Source: a virus
Reading direction: 5' to 3' (one strand)
Virus record (IMG/VR): IMGVR_UViG_3300044613_002764
Span: 1 to 29,768 of that record
Length of the DNA: 29,768 nucleotides
Shown: positions 1 through 7,941 of the stretch, one piece after another
Position numbering within the stretch: the first letter of the stretch is position 1
How the letters are laid out: each line of letters opens with the position of its first letter
The notes under the pieces: model-generated
Told to the model about the DNA's origin: nothing
Database searches by the model: none
What the model saw: only the letters and a program-made list of their open reading frames with translations
Position numbers and translations under genes: made by a program

Positions 1-127
1 GTCGTCGACAGTGTGCCGTTGACGTACACTTGCAGCGAAGTCCAGGTCGTTCGATAGAGACTGCCTGTCAACTTTGTATAAATCTTGAGACCGAGAATGC
101 GGACCTTAATCGAGACAGTCGACAAAA
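1..127. repeat. Terminal direct repeat, left copy (circular join)
   Basis: These 127 bases are identical to the last 127 bases of the window (29642-29768). The minus-strand tail gene reads through the join without a break in frame when the ends are merged. An exact overlap of 127 is the length expected from a de Bruijn assembly of a circular or circularly permuted genome with k=127. It is therefore probably an assembly overlap, not a biological repeat. Confidence 0.95.
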
Positions 128-398
128 ATGCCGCAGCTCCGACGACGTAGCCACCGAATGGCGCGCCAGGACCGTCGTACATCACCTGCCATGCTGTCGT
201 CCCAGCGCCATCGTCGCTCGAGGAAACCTCAAGGTATATACCAGTATTTACATTTATTGCATTCGGCACATACTGCGTCTGAGCATTCGCAGTGTGCGAT
301 TTCGCCAGTGTCCCGCTGCCGCTGCCAGTCGCTGAAACCGTCGACTCAAGTTTGTACTCGATCGCATCGGTCGCAAAAATGAGCCCGTTATTTGGCAT
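1..398 (-). CDS. Tail fibre/tip protein, N-terminal part (1162 aa gene split by the circular join)
   Basis: The reading frame starts at ATG 398 (MPNNGLIFATDAIEYK), overlaps the stop of the preceding small gene (388-390), and runs open to base 1. The bases 1-127 recur at the right end, where the same frame continues to the stop at 26551. Joined, the gene is 3489 nt and encodes 1162 residues. The first 91 residues are found only here (398-126). They look like a beta-rich Gly/Ser/Thr domain typical of phage tail appendages. A start placed at the right end of the window (TTG 29766) is an artefact of the cut. The gene follows the tail hub gene, which fits a tip or receptor-binding role. That role is inferred from position. 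Confidence 0.85.
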   Translation of the reverse strand, partial: MPNNGLIFATDAIEYKLESTVSATGSGSGTLAKSHTANAQTQYVPNAINVNTGIYLEVSSSDDGAGTTAWQVMYDGPGAPFGGYVVGAAAFLSTVSIKVRILGLKIYTKLTGSLYRTTWTSLQVYVNGTLST

Positions 399-588
399 CC
401 TGACACCCGCATGGTTTGACTGTTTTTGTCGATGTCGGCGCAGCTGCGTCGGCAATGGCTTTCCACTGATTCGCGAATTTCACCAGCGCAAAAACGAAAT
501 CCTCGCGCCTGCAATCACAGCCGACGACATTCAGGTCCAGCTCGACCTGCTCGCCTTCGCCGCCGATGTTGATGGTGATATTTGTCAT
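388..588 (-). CDS. Small tail-region protein, 66 aa, Cys-containing
   Basis: A 66-residue protein starting MTNITINIGG. Its ATG overlaps the TGA of the 778-residue hub gene (ATGA) and its stop overlaps the start of the 1162-residue tail protein, so it sits inside a coupled tail operon. It contains a CDC pair near residue 25 and a CGC pair near the C-terminus, which could bind a metal or form disulphides. I do not recognise the family. By position it may be a small tail-tip or assembly protein between the hub and the large tail protein. Confidence 0.75.
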   Translation of the reverse strand: MTNITINIGGEGEQVELDLNVVGCDCRREDFVFALVKFANQWKAIADAAAPTSTKTVKPCGCQDAK

Positions 589-2921
589 AACACATTCCGC
601 GTGTAAATGGGCATTCGCGTGATGCTGCCTTCAATGAATCCTCGACGCGCGAGTGCTGTCCTGACCCCGTTCATGGTTCCGAATGCGACGATTTCGTCGA
701 ACGATGCCGAGTTGCTGTAGCCGACGATGTTGGATAAAACGTATGTGCAAGGACGCCACATAAAATCGTCGCTGGCTGCTGAATTTGGATCCTTCTCGAC
801 GCCGCCCTGAATGCTGGTGACAATGAAATCGATACCATTGAGTGTGACCTTATCACTCACCCACACTGGAAAACCTGTGACATCGGAGACGACTGGCAGC
901 TCGACCTCGATTTCGTTCACCTGCCGCGCAGGACTGCATCTGTCGTACAGCAGCGCCGCAGCCGAATCCGCCAGGTCCTGAGTCGCGAGTCCCTTATTTA
1001 TCAGACCCAGTCTCGAGAGTCCACCGATCCAGTTCGTCGGTCTGGCTGATGGTGCGAGCGTTGGATCGATGCTCGACGTGTCACGCTTTACTGCCTGAAC
1101 TGGCTGCTGCTGACGCGGATCGAAACCTGTGACGATGATTTCGTTCGCCTCTGGGTTGATATAATGGTACCGCTGCTGTCTGTAGACGTACCGCCATGCC
1201 TCGGCTGCTGCTTTCCCGCCTGCGATGGCATTCGCGATGGTGTCATAGAATGTAAATTTCGATGCTGCAGCATTGATGGTCGCTGGCGACTTCGTCGTGA
1301 ACTTCGGTGTGGTCGCATGTGGGTACTCGCCATACCACCAGCCGCCGAGATAGTCCTGCATAACTCTCGACAGGTATGACCAAGCGTTCTCGCCGATGTC
1401 TGCAATCTCACTGAAATCTCCACACAGTGCTGGTGCGATGTCGCCAGCTCTGACTGTGGCTGTTTCCAGTGCCAGGTCCGCGCTGCTGCCGCCGACCAGC
1501 TCGACCAGACGTTTTATGACGCAGTCGCTGCTGGCATGTGAAATCAGCATGCCATCGAAAACCATGCGCTCCCTGAACATGTAAGTTTTCAGCAGCTGCG
1601 TGATGTGAGAATTCGATGTCAGTGTGGCTCGACCGAGTGCTGGTGTGGTTCCCTCAATCCACTCAATCGGTTCTGTGATTCCATTATGGAAAACCGTGGT
1701 CCCCAGCGTGGTCTTGGTCGGCTTGTTCGCATGCGACTGCAGACCAGTAATACCAATTCCCAGCGGATCAAACAGATCCCACCTGAGTGTCGCGCCGCCA
1801 GTCTCTGGGACGCTAAATGACATGTTCTGCCAGTAGGTCGACAGGTTCGCCGACTGCGTCGCATTCGTATTCGCGGACAGTGCTTTGTATCCGCCAGAAA
1901 TCCCATAGACGACTGGACTCGACAGACCGTTTCCTGTCATGGCTGCTCTGACTCTGATTTGGGTTTTGACCCCGTCTGGCACAAATGTCGTCGTGCCGTC
2001 TGTCTCGGTAATGCTCGCGACGACTGCATCGCTGTTGCCTGTCCGATAGCTCTGGTCGCCGTATATCATCGCTGTCCCTGAACCCCAGCTGGCATTCGTA
2101 TAGGTTTCCAGTACAGCTGCTACTGCTGGCGCTTCCGCCAAATCATACAGCTGGCTGCTGGCATATCCTGACGTCGCGAATTTTAATGGCGCCGCCTGAA
2201 ACTTGACAGTGCCGTACATTTTGACCCAAAACTTTGTCGATGGTGTGATGGTTGGATCTGTGTCGGAATCCAGAATGTCGTCGAACACTGCGCGCACACC
2301 GTTTCCAGCAGTCGACAGCACCAGCAGCTCGCGATGTCGGCAGGGAATCAGGACCAGCTCGATGAGTGTGTTTTGAATGGTCGCGCTACCCTTCGCACCA
2401 GACACCTGACCCTCGACGACTTTGATGCCGCCGCGCCAGACCTCGACCACACCATCTGAGTACAGCCTGCATGCTGTGTTTGATGTGACACTGCCACCAG
2501 CGTCCCAGCCGAATTCAGCCAGTGTGTATCGACTGCCTTCCGAGTAGCCGAAAAACCCGACGTAGAATCCTGTGTTTTTCGCGTACGTCGCAGTTGTGAT
2601 GACCGACGTACCTTTCGCAGACGTCGGACCTTCCAGGTATTTAGATCCACCGACTCCAGTGATGTCTGTGACTGACCAGGTCGCGCCGAGTCCGAAATCC
2701 GCCAGACCGAGTTTGTCGTACGGCGCAGTATTGCTGGTGTACCATGCTGCATAAAATGGTCGTGGTCGCAGCATTAAAGTCGATGTCAGCGGATCGATGA
2801 ACGTGTCCGCGAAATATTGACCAGTATTAAAGTCGTCACCAGCAGCCGAAAACCCAATTCGGTCCTTGCTCTGTCGCCACTGCGCCACATCGACATCGAA
2901 ACTGAATTCAGGTCGTGGCAT
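585..2921 (-). CDS. Tail hub / baseplate-like protein, 778 aa
   Basis: This large protein follows the tape measure gene with a one-base TAATG overlap, the place where siphophages encode distal tail, hub or tail-associated proteins. The first 250 residues or so are beta-rich with a lectin-like look. The last 200 or so resemble hub proteins of the gp27/gpD/Tal kind: a helical ATQDLADSAAALL segment, then a beta segment with PVWVSDKVTLNG and FIVTSIQGGVEKD, where hub domains bind and position the tail tip. No lysozyme or peptidase motif was seen. Its role would be to close the tail tube and carry the fibres. Confidence is high that it is a tail protein and moderate for hub. Confidence 0.7.
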   Translation of the reverse strand: MPRPEFSFDVDVAQWRQSKDRIGFSAAGDDFNTGQYFADTFIDPLTSTLMLRPRPFYAAWYTSNTAPYDKLGLADFGLGATWSVTDITGVGGSKYLEGPTSAKGTSVITTATYAKNTGFYVGFFGYSEGSRYTLAEFGWDAGGSVTSNTACRLYSDGVVEVWRGGIKVVEGQVSGAKGSATIQNTLIELVLIPCRHRELLVLSTAGNGVRAVFDDILDSDTDPTITPSTKFWVKMYGTVKFQAAPLKFATSGYASSQLYDLAEAPAVAAVLETYTNASWGSGTAMIYGDQSYRTGNSDAVVASITETDGTTTFVPDGVKTQIRVRAAMTGNGLSSPVVYGISGGYKALSANTNATQSANLSTYWQNMSFSVPETGGATLRWDLFDPLGIGITGLQSHANKPTKTTLGTTVFHNGITEPIEWIEGTTPALGRATLTSNSHITQLLKTYMFRERMVFDGMLISHASSDCVIKRLVELVGGSSADLALETATVRAGDIAPALCGDFSEIADIGENAWSYLSRVMQDYLGGWWYGEYPHATTPKFTTKSPATINAAASKFTFYDTIANAIAGGKAAAEAWRYVYRQQRYHYINPEANEIIVTGFDPRQQQPVQAVKRDTSSIDPTLAPSARPTNWIGGLSRLGLINKGLATQDLADSAAALLYDRCSPARQVNEIEVELPVVSDVTGFPVWVSDKVTLNGIDFIVTSIQGGVEKDPNSAASDDFMWRPCTYVLSNIVGYSNSASFDEIVAFGTMNGVRTALARRGFIEGSITRMPIYTRNVL

Positions 2922-4468
2922 TACACTTCCCGCCTGCTGACGTTATAGCCGATGTTCTTTGCTGAGACATTCACCATGTTTCTCTCGATGGCATAACCCA
3001 GCTCGACCAGCAGCGACTTGATTTCCTGAGTGCCAGACCGCCGCCTGCCTGCCAGACCTTGCATTTCTTCGCGACTTAAACCTCTTGATGCCAGACCGCC
3101 GCCGCCCAAAACTCGGTCGTTTATGTCCGCCATTTTCTTGGTGTTGTCATTCGTTCCTGCGCTGCTGTCTGCGATGTTTTTCAGCAGGTCCTTGACCGAC
3201 TCGCCTGGAGTCGCAACCCCTGTCGGTGCTTCGGCAGTTTTCCCTAAGTTTTCCCCAGCTGCAGCCTGCTCTGCCAGTTTCTTTCTGCGCTGCTCTAAAT
3301 CGAATCGCTTTACACCGATGAATCGCTCTGCTTCGCCGCCGCCGTATGCCTCGGCAAGATTTTGACTTAAACCTATAGCATTTGCAACATTTCCTAACTG
3401 CCGTCGAAACAGATAGATTCCTGGAAACATATCTGCTATAGAAATCAATGTCTCGCCAAAAGCTACCATGCCTTCGGAAAACCCTTTAATAAATACACCG
3501 AATGCGACGAAACTGCCAGTGAGATTCAAAATTGATTCCTCGGCATCAATGCTGACTATTCCAATTCCCTTGATTGAACCCATGAACGACTTCACCGCCT
3601 CGCCAAAAACATTTACTGCATTCAGGTTTTCAAACGCCCCAGCCAGAGTTGTACTGATAGCGACAACTGGCTCGACCAGTGCCAAACCGATGCTGCGCAT
3701 GACCCTGTTAAACGAATCGCCTAGCGACGCCAGCTTTGCCATCGGACCGCTCGCCATTTCCTCCGCCAGCTTCCCGAATTTCGCATTCACGACGACCTCA
3801 ATCGCAGTGAGTGCCTGGTCGACCGTTCCTTGGAATGAACCGCCCTTGTCGAACTTTAGACCCTGCGCAGCCAGTGCCTCTCTGGAAATGCCACCTCTTG
3901 CCAGCGACTCGAAACCCTCACCGAATCGACCCGACTTGATGTAGCCGAGCGCCGCGACGAATGAATTCAATGACTCGGCATTTCCACCGAAAACCGTTCC
4001 CAATTTCTCTGCAATCGGCAGGAATCGCTCGGTGCTAAGTCCGAATGCCTCGAGCAGCTTCGCCGACTCACCGAGTGTGGCTGTGTCGAATACAGATGGA
4101 ATCGCCAGCTTATCAATGAATGAAAGAATCTGACCTGTCCGCTCGCCGCTTCCTGTGATGGCTGTCAATGATCGCTGCAATGTGTCGAACTGCGTCGCTG
4201 TCTCGAGTGCCGCTTTTCCGCCGAGAACCAATGGCACAGCGATTGCTGCCACAGCTCCGACCGCTGCTCCGATGGTCCCTGCCACCAGCTGCGCACCTGC
4301 TCCAAGTTTCGACAGCATGCCGCCGCTCGATGCTGCGCTGGCGCCTGATTTCTTAACGGCTTTGTCAGCGTCAGCCGATGCCGCTGCGACCTTTTTCGCG
4401 CCTGCCTCGAATCCCTTTGAGTTCAGCTCATAGACCGACTCGACTATTTCGACCGTAACTTTTGACAT
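2921..4468 (-). CDS. Tail tape measure protein, 515 aa
   Basis: Tape measure proteins set tail length and are extruded with the DNA. This one begins MSKVTVEIVES, has an Ala/Ser/Lys-rich helical start, a hydrophobic stretch near residues 58-85 (GAGAQLVAGTIGAAVGAVAA), and then the typical segment with TQFDTLQRSLTAITG and SGERTGQILSFID found in tape measure N-termini. Further hydrophobic helices lie near residues 255-275 and 310-350. It directly follows the frameshifted chaperone pair, the universal position. At 515 residues it is short; at the usual 1.5 angstrom per residue a tail near 75-80 nm is expected. Confidence 0.92.
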   Translation of the reverse strand: MSKVTVEIVESVYELNSKGFEAGAKKVAAASADADKAVKKSGASAASSGGMLSKLGAGAQLVAGTIGAAVGAVAAIAVPLVLGGKAALETATQFDTLQRSLTAITGSGERTGQILSFIDKLAIPSVFDTATLGESAKLLEAFGLSTERFLPIAEKLGTVFGGNAESLNSFVAALGYIKSGRFGEGFESLARGGISREALAAQGLKFDKGGSFQGTVDQALTAIEVVVNAKFGKLAEEMASGPMAKLASLGDSFNRVMRSIGLALVEPVVAISTTLAGAFENLNAVNVFGEAVKSFMGSIKGIGIVSIDAEESILNLTGSFVAFGVFIKGFSEGMVAFGETLISIADMFPGIYLFRRQLGNVANAIGLSQNLAEAYGGGEAERFIGVKRFDLEQRRKKLAEQAAAGENLGKTAEAPTGVATPGESVKDLLKNIADSSAGTNDNTKKMADINDRVLGGGGLASRGLSREEMQGLAGRRRSGTQEIKSLLVELGYAIERNMVNVSAKNIGYNVSRREV

Positions 4469-4469
4469 C

Positions 4470-5047
4470 CTAACCTACGATTATAACTTGTTGTGGCGAT
4501 GGCGGCTGAACCTCGTTCAGTGCCAGAATTTGCAGGACTCTGAACTGGTGATGTGAGTCCAGGTCGTCGAACCATTGACCGTAGACATCAACTGCTACCC
4601 TGCATTTTGCGGCGTAGTCGCGATTCAGCTCGAGTCTTTTTTTTCGTCTACGAATACCGCGAACTCGCTGGTCTTGTTGGCAGCTGCAGCATCGAGCGCC
4701 GCGATGGTTCCTGCGAACACTGGCGCCGCTCTTTTTGCCAGCGTCAGCCATGCCAGCTCGTTCTGGAATTCCTCATCAAGCGACAGCATCGCAAGCATTT
4801 TCGCCTGTGCCAAAATGCCAGCATTTGATGTCGCGACCTCTTTCCAGTTGGGCAGAACAGCGCCTTCAGAAATCTGTTTCGACATTTGTTTTGCCCAGCG
4901 CGTGACCTCATTTTCGATGCGAATTCGTTCCTCCATGTCGATCAGGATTTTGAATCGCAGCTTGACGCCCTCGACGACTGTCACCTCAACAGTGTCACTG
5001 ACTGGCGCTGATGTCTCGAGGATTTTATTTAGCAGCTCGCCGACCAT
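4470..5047 (-). CDS. Tail assembly chaperone long form by -1 frameshift (gpGT-like), 192 aa
   Basis: This is the predicted frameshift product: complement of 4637-5047 joined to 4470-4637. Residues 1-137 are shared with the short form; after GAA AAA AAA the ribosome slips back one base on the run of eight A and continues with AGA CTC GAG CTG (RLEL) for 55 residues, ending just before the tape measure start. The slippery heptamer A AAA AAA lies in the correct frame 9 nt before the zero-frame stop. This is the conserved G/GT arrangement between the tube and tape measure genes of long-tailed phages. The long form is expected to hold the tape measure and recruit tube subunits. Confidence 0.88.
4625..5047 (-). 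CDS. Tail assembly chaperone short form (gpG-like), 140 aa
   Basis: The zero-frame product starts at ATG 5047 (MVGELLNKILE) and ends VDEKKDSS at 4625. It is mainly alpha-helical after a short beta segment (VEVTVVEGVKLRFKI), as in other tail chaperones. The ATG overlaps the stop of the small gene upstream by one base (TAATG). In related phages this form is made in excess and binds the tape measure during tail assembly but is absent from the virion. Assignment rests on position between tube and tape measure and on the frameshift signal, not on a sequence match. Confidence 0.85.
   Translation of the reverse strand: MVGELLNKILETSAPVSDTVEVTVVEGVKLRFKILIDMEERIRIENEVTRWAKQMSKQISEGAVLPNWKEVATSNAGILAQAKMLAMLSLDEEFQNELAWLTLAKRAAPVFAGTIAALDAAAANKTSEFAVFVDEKKDSS
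4637..4643 (-). promoter_or_regulatory. Slippery heptamer A AAA AAA for -1 frameshift
   Basis: Eight A residues on the minus strand (T4637-T4644 on plus) are read as GAA AAA AAA GAC in the zero frame, so the heptamer X XXY YYZ is A AAA AAA. The -1 frame has no stop for 55 codons and ends at 4470, one base before the tape measure ATG. Lys-Lys slippage of this type is among the most efficient in bacteria. Confidence 0.88.
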
Positions 5048-5175
5048 TACTTGTCGCCAGCCTCGGCTTTCGCCTCAGATTTTTCTGGCTGTTTTGCCTC
5101 AGGTTTTTCGTCAGCAGTTCCGCATTGATGGTCGCGAAATCCGCCTGCTGGTTTAGTGTCTTTTTCTTTTGCCAT
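5047..5175 (-). CDS. Small charged protein, 42 aa
   Basis: A short ORF starting MAKEKDTKPAGG at ATG 5175 and ending EAKAEAGDK. A purine-rich site (GGAAAC) precedes the ATG by about 8 bases, and the stop overlaps the chaperone start (TAATG), so it is probably translated and coupled. The composition is extreme: mostly Lys, Glu and Ala, with an imperfect EKPEAKQPEKSEAKAEA repeat, and is likely disordered. I do not recognise a family. It lies between the tube gene and the chaperone pair. Confidence 0.65.
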   Translation of the reverse strand: MAKEKDTKPAGGFRDHQCGTADEKPEAKQPEKSEAKAEAGDK

Positions 5176-5193
5176 TTGTTAGGTTTCCTTACA

Positions 5194-5955
5194 TTAACTC
5201 TTAACCAGAGTTCCCATGCCCTTGAACGTGTACGACTCGGTCACGATGCCAGTCTCTGGCATGGTCAGCGATGCCGACTCGACCAGTGTGGTTCCAGTGT
5301 AGGTCCCGATGGTCGTGATGGTCGCGACGAATGTGACTAGAGTGTCGCCAGTCAAAGCAGTTGTCCAGAGTGTATTGCCTGTCGATGTGGTCGGAGTGCC
5401 GCGCTGCTCGAAATCGATGTTCAACAAAAACAGACCGTCCCGCTCGGTTCGCAGCTCAGCTGTGGTCAGTGTCACAGGTAGCACCAAAACCATCCCGCCG
5501 ATGCTGACTGACAGAGTTGTTTCAACAGATGACAGTGTCGCGTTGTTCAGCGTTTCCATCAGTGTGGTCGTGTCTGCATCGAGAATCTGAAGTGTCGCCG
5601 ATCCTGTGAATTTGGTCCCAGTTGACTGGTAGGTCATGAACCCATCAGCTCGACCTGAACACTCCTGCGATGCTGTTGAAATGTTGATGTTCAGTGTCCG
5701 AATCTTTGCCAGCACGTCTGCGACGATGTTCGCGACCGTCAGTGTGAGTGTTGTCTGGCGTGTGCCTGTGACGTCTCGCATCAGCTCGGTCGATGCCTCG
5801 AAACTTCGTTTCACAGGTACAGCTTTTGAATGTCTGGCTGCTCCGCCCTTGCCCTCCTCGACTTGCGCTGAAACCTTGAAACTGACGTTCGTAAAAACGT
5901 CGAGAACACTGGTCGCGTCGAGTGTATATGCTGTCAAATCGCCTGCGTATTTCAT
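5194..5955 (-). CDS. Major tail tube protein, 253 aa
   Basis: Starts MKYAGDLTAYTL at ATG 5955 with AAGG 8 bases upstream. The protein is rich in Thr, Ser and Val, predicted mostly beta, and contains alternating strands such as RQTTLTLTVANIV and TLSVSIGGMVLVLPVTL. Its size and its place just before the chaperone frameshift pair and tape measure fit the tube protein that polymerises into the tail. No carboxy-terminal Ig-like domain is obvious, though the last 60 residues (TTIGTYTGTTLVESASL onward) could be a small separate beta domain. Confidence 0.8.
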   Translation of the reverse strand: MKYAGDLTAYTLDATSVLDVFTNVSFKVSAQVEEGKGGAARHSKAVPVKRSFEASTELMRDVTGTRQTTLTLTVANIVADVLAKIRTLNINISTASQECSGRADGFMTYQSTGTKFTGSATLQILDADTTTLMETLNNATLSSVETTLSVSIGGMVLVLPVTLTTAELRTERDGLFLLNIDFEQRGTPTTSTGNTLWTTALTGDTLVTFVATITTIGTYTGTTLVESASLTMPETGIVTESYTFKGMGTLVKS

Positions 5956-5996
5956 AACTGGTTACCTTGTGATAAATTCATTTTGACACTTTGATT

Positions 5997-6560
5997 TCAT
6001 GGTTTCCGATTGCCATCGAGATACATCTGCCGAAACACTTTTCTATAGCTTTTGATTTTCTCGCCGATGTATCCTTTCTCCCCTTTGCCCCAGACGCCTC
6101 GACCTACCATTTTTCGAGTGCCAGCTGGCAGGACCACATAAATGCTGCCACCAGCCGACCGACCGAAACCAGCTGTGATGACGTGCGCGCCACCTGCTCG
6201 ACGTTTTGTGACGTACGCAGAACGTGTTAAATTGCCACTGATTCGACCGATGGGCAGATTCGGTGCAGAACCTTTGCGCTTGCCGATTTTTGGTCCTCGC
6301 CTGTACTGCGCCGCACCTCTTTTCCGTCCGTTCGGCGTAGACTTTGCTGCCGAGACTCCTCGACCGTATGGATGTCCTAAACGCGCCAGCCAGTTGATTC
6401 GCGCTTCGCCGCTGGGCTTTGCACCGTTCGTCACATCCTGCATGTCTAGCCGTATCTGCGCTCTGATTTCCTCGACCGCCTTGTCCATTGACATGTTTAG
6501 CCGTTTCATTTTCTCAGCCATGGCAAGTGCCGCCTGAGTCGTCGTGCGCTTCACTGCCAT
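5997..6560 (-). CDS. HK97 gp10-like head-tail / minor tail protein, 187 aa
   Basis: A basic protein, starting MAVKRTTTQAAL, with a helical N-terminal half containing KMKRLNMSMDKAVEEI and a basic middle with RGPKIGKRKGSA, followed by GRISGNLTRSAYV and a Gly-rich beta part ending EKIKSYRKVFRQMYLDG. The GRISGNLTRS element and C-terminal helix resemble HK97 gp10-type proteins, which sit at the head-tail junction. The start overlaps the end of the upstream gene by 10 bases. In many phages the gp10-type gene comes before the tail terminator; here it comes after it. Confidence 0.65.
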   Translation of the reverse strand: MAVKRTTTQAALAMAEKMKRLNMSMDKAVEEIRAQIRLDMQDVTNGAKPSGEARINWLARLGHPYGRGVSAAKSTPNGRKRGAAQYRRGPKIGKRKGSAPNLPIGRISGNLTRSAYVTKRRAGGAHVITAGFGRSAGGSIYVVLPAGTRKMVGRGVWGKGEKGYIGEKIKSYRKVFRQMYLDGNRKP

Positions 6561-6988
6561 ACTGTCGTGTTCACCGTGAATGTCATGCTGACGCCGCAGG
6601 AATTGTCGACATCATCCAATGGAATCGGTGTCCAGCTCGTCACCATCGGCATGTAGCCAACACCACCGAATGCGGCTGGCGATGTTGGAATACTTCCTGA
6701 ACTTTCAGAAAATGGTGTCAGTAGGTCGATGAGCGCCTCGGCTTTTTCCGCCATGAGTTTCTGCGCATCTGTGCTGCCCACTGGCAGTGCAAACTCGCCT
6801 GCGATGGTCCATGTCCACTGCTGTTCAACCGACCGACCAGCTGCAGCTCGGTCGCAGCTCTCGAGTGTTATCACAGCTCGCGGCAGTTGTGGCAGCGGCT
6901 TAGCAGCTCGACCTGGCGATGTGGTCTCGACGTCCCATGCCGTTTTGATGTGCGCTGCTATCTGATTGAAAATGTCTGTGTAGTGCAT
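6551..6988 (-). CDS. Tail terminator / completion protein, 145 aa
   Basis: Starts MHYTDIFNQIAAHIKTAW at ATG 6988, one base after the upstream stop (TGACATG). The layout is N-terminal helix, a strand with PLPQLPRAVITLESC, a beta strand pair, a helix (AQKLMAEKAEALIDLLTPF) and a terminal strand ending GVSMTFTVNTTVWQ. This alpha/beta order and size match tail terminator proteins of the gpU/HK97 gp11 fold that cap the tail tube. Identification is by layout and position. Confidence 0.6.
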   Translation of the reverse strand: MHYTDIFNQIAAHIKTAWDVETTSPGRAAKPLPQLPRAVITLESCDRAAAGRSVEQQWTWTIAGEFALPVGSTDAQKLMAEKAEALIDLLTPFSESSGSIPTSPAAFGGVGYMPMVTSWTPIPLDDVDNSCGVSMTFTVNTTVWQ

Positions 6989-6989
6989 G

Positions 6990-7334
6990 TCAGTGTTTAT
7001 TCAGGACTGCATAAACTGCGATGTGGTCTGTCGCCAGTCCCTGCTCGTTAATCTGTACCTTCTCGATGGCATATAAGTCGCCGACCCATTCAATGGTTGC
7101 GCCGACCTCGAATGTCGAACGATTCAAGTCTGTCACGTCGACGTAAAATGCGAACCCGTTGGTCACATCTCGAGCAAAAATGTCGTATGCCGCGTTCGGC
7201 GACATCTGCTGTGCGCATCCAGAAATGTAGATACCTGGCGCATCTGGCGCGAATCCCTCCACCACATTGTTCGCCCCCAACCTCGCGGAAACTGCGAAAA
7301 CTCGAAACTGGTGCGGCTTAAATGGGACACTCAC
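6990..7334 (-). CDS. Head closure (stopper)-like protein, 114 aa, GTG start
   Basis: The frame is open far upstream, but the extra N-terminus is composed of shadow sequence from the neighbouring gene. The likely start is GTG 7334, which overlaps the upstream TGA (GTGA), giving VSVPFKPHQFRVF. The protein is beta-rich, with strands such as GFAFYVDVTDLNR and EWVGDLYAIEKV, like small barrel stoppers that close the connector. Position after the connector gene supports this. The family call is inferred. Confidence 0.6.
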   Translation of the reverse strand: MSVPFKPHQFRVFAVSARLGANNVVEGFAPDAPGIYISGCAQQMSPNAAYDIFARDVTNGFAFYVDVTDLNRSTFEVGATIEWVGDLYAIEKVQINEQGLATDHIAVYAVLNKH

Positions 7335-7933
7335 GACAACCAATACCCTCGAGCGATTTCGGCAGCTCGTTTCCGTAGCGTCTGTACTGCGCTTTCGCTG
7401 TTTTGGATTTCGATTAAACCTGTTTTGATGCGAGTCGCTGCGCCTTGTCGTCCTGCGCCTTCCTCGATGGCTCTGGCAGACGCCAGACAGTAGATTGCAT
7501 CGTTCACCTGGTCGTCGATGCCGTTCGCGTCTGTATATCCCCATGCCGCTGTGATTTCCAGCCGTATGTATGGTTTGGTCCTGAAAATCAGCTGCGTATA
7601 TGGCGCCGTGTAATCTGGCAGCTGCCAGTCGTCCCACTGCACCAATGTCGTGCCTGCGACGTTCGTGCTGACGCCAGATTTCACCAGCGTCGGTGCGGCG
7701 GAAATAGGTACGGCTAAGTCCAGGACCCAGCCGCGCCTATCTGCCTGAATGTCTCGCGGATCAAAAACTTTCGTCGATGAAACCGCGAGAAATGGTCGAC
7801 ATCCGACCAGACCTTCCCACTCGCCGATTGCGGAATTCAGCAGCCGTGTTTCGTCAGCTGCTGATAGTTCCTCAGAAACGAACCCCTTGTCATAGAGATA
7901 GGTTCCCAGCTCGGTCGATGTGATGTAGGCCAT
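7331..7933 (-). CDS. Head-tail connector (gp6-like), 200 aa
   Basis: Starts MAYITSTELGTYLYDKG at ATG 7933; the longer frame upstream is shadow sequence. The protein has N-terminal helices (AADETRLLNSAIGEWEG), a middle beta part with DVRDIQ-like strands, a LEITAAWGYTD motif, and C-terminal helices (QVNDAIYCLASARAIEE). The order helices, inserted strands, then a W-G-Y motif followed by helices is typical of gp6/Gp15-type connectors, which build the ring below the portal. It lies 8 bases after the upstream gene. Confidence 0.72.
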   Translation of the reverse strand: MAYITSTELGTYLYDKGFVSEELSAADETRLLNSAIGEWEGLVGCRPFLAVSSTKVFDPRDIQADRRGWVLDLAVPISAAPTLVKSGVSTNVAGTTLVQWDDWQLPDYTAPYTQLIFRTKPYIRLEITAAWGYTDANGIDDQVNDAIYCLASARAIEEGAGRQGAATRIKTGLIEIQNSESAVQTLRKRAAEIARGYWLS

Positions 7934-7941
7934 TGTCAGTG

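Noticed and set aside
1-127. True direct terminal repeat used for packaging, as in T7-like phages
   Set aside because: The length of exactly 127 matches a common assembler k-mer, and a coding gene runs through it unbroken; no sign of a terminase cut region nearby.
3468-3944. Long plus-strand ORF (158 codons) opposite the tape measure gene
   Set aside because: Mirror frame of a strong minus-strand gene with no ribosome site; same for the 217-codon plus-strand frame opposite the SSB region at 20797-21450.
4470-4751. An ORF of 93 codons before the tape measure as a separate gene
   Set aside because: Its N-terminal 38 residues are shadow of the chaperone gene, and the rest is better explained as the -1 frameshift extension.
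7335-7637. Long N-terminal extension of the stopper-like protein (frame open to 7637)
   Set aside because: The extension is Arg/His-rich shadow of the connector gene; the GTGA overlap at 7334 gives a normal start. The same applies to the extensions at 18869-19174 and 17510-17542.
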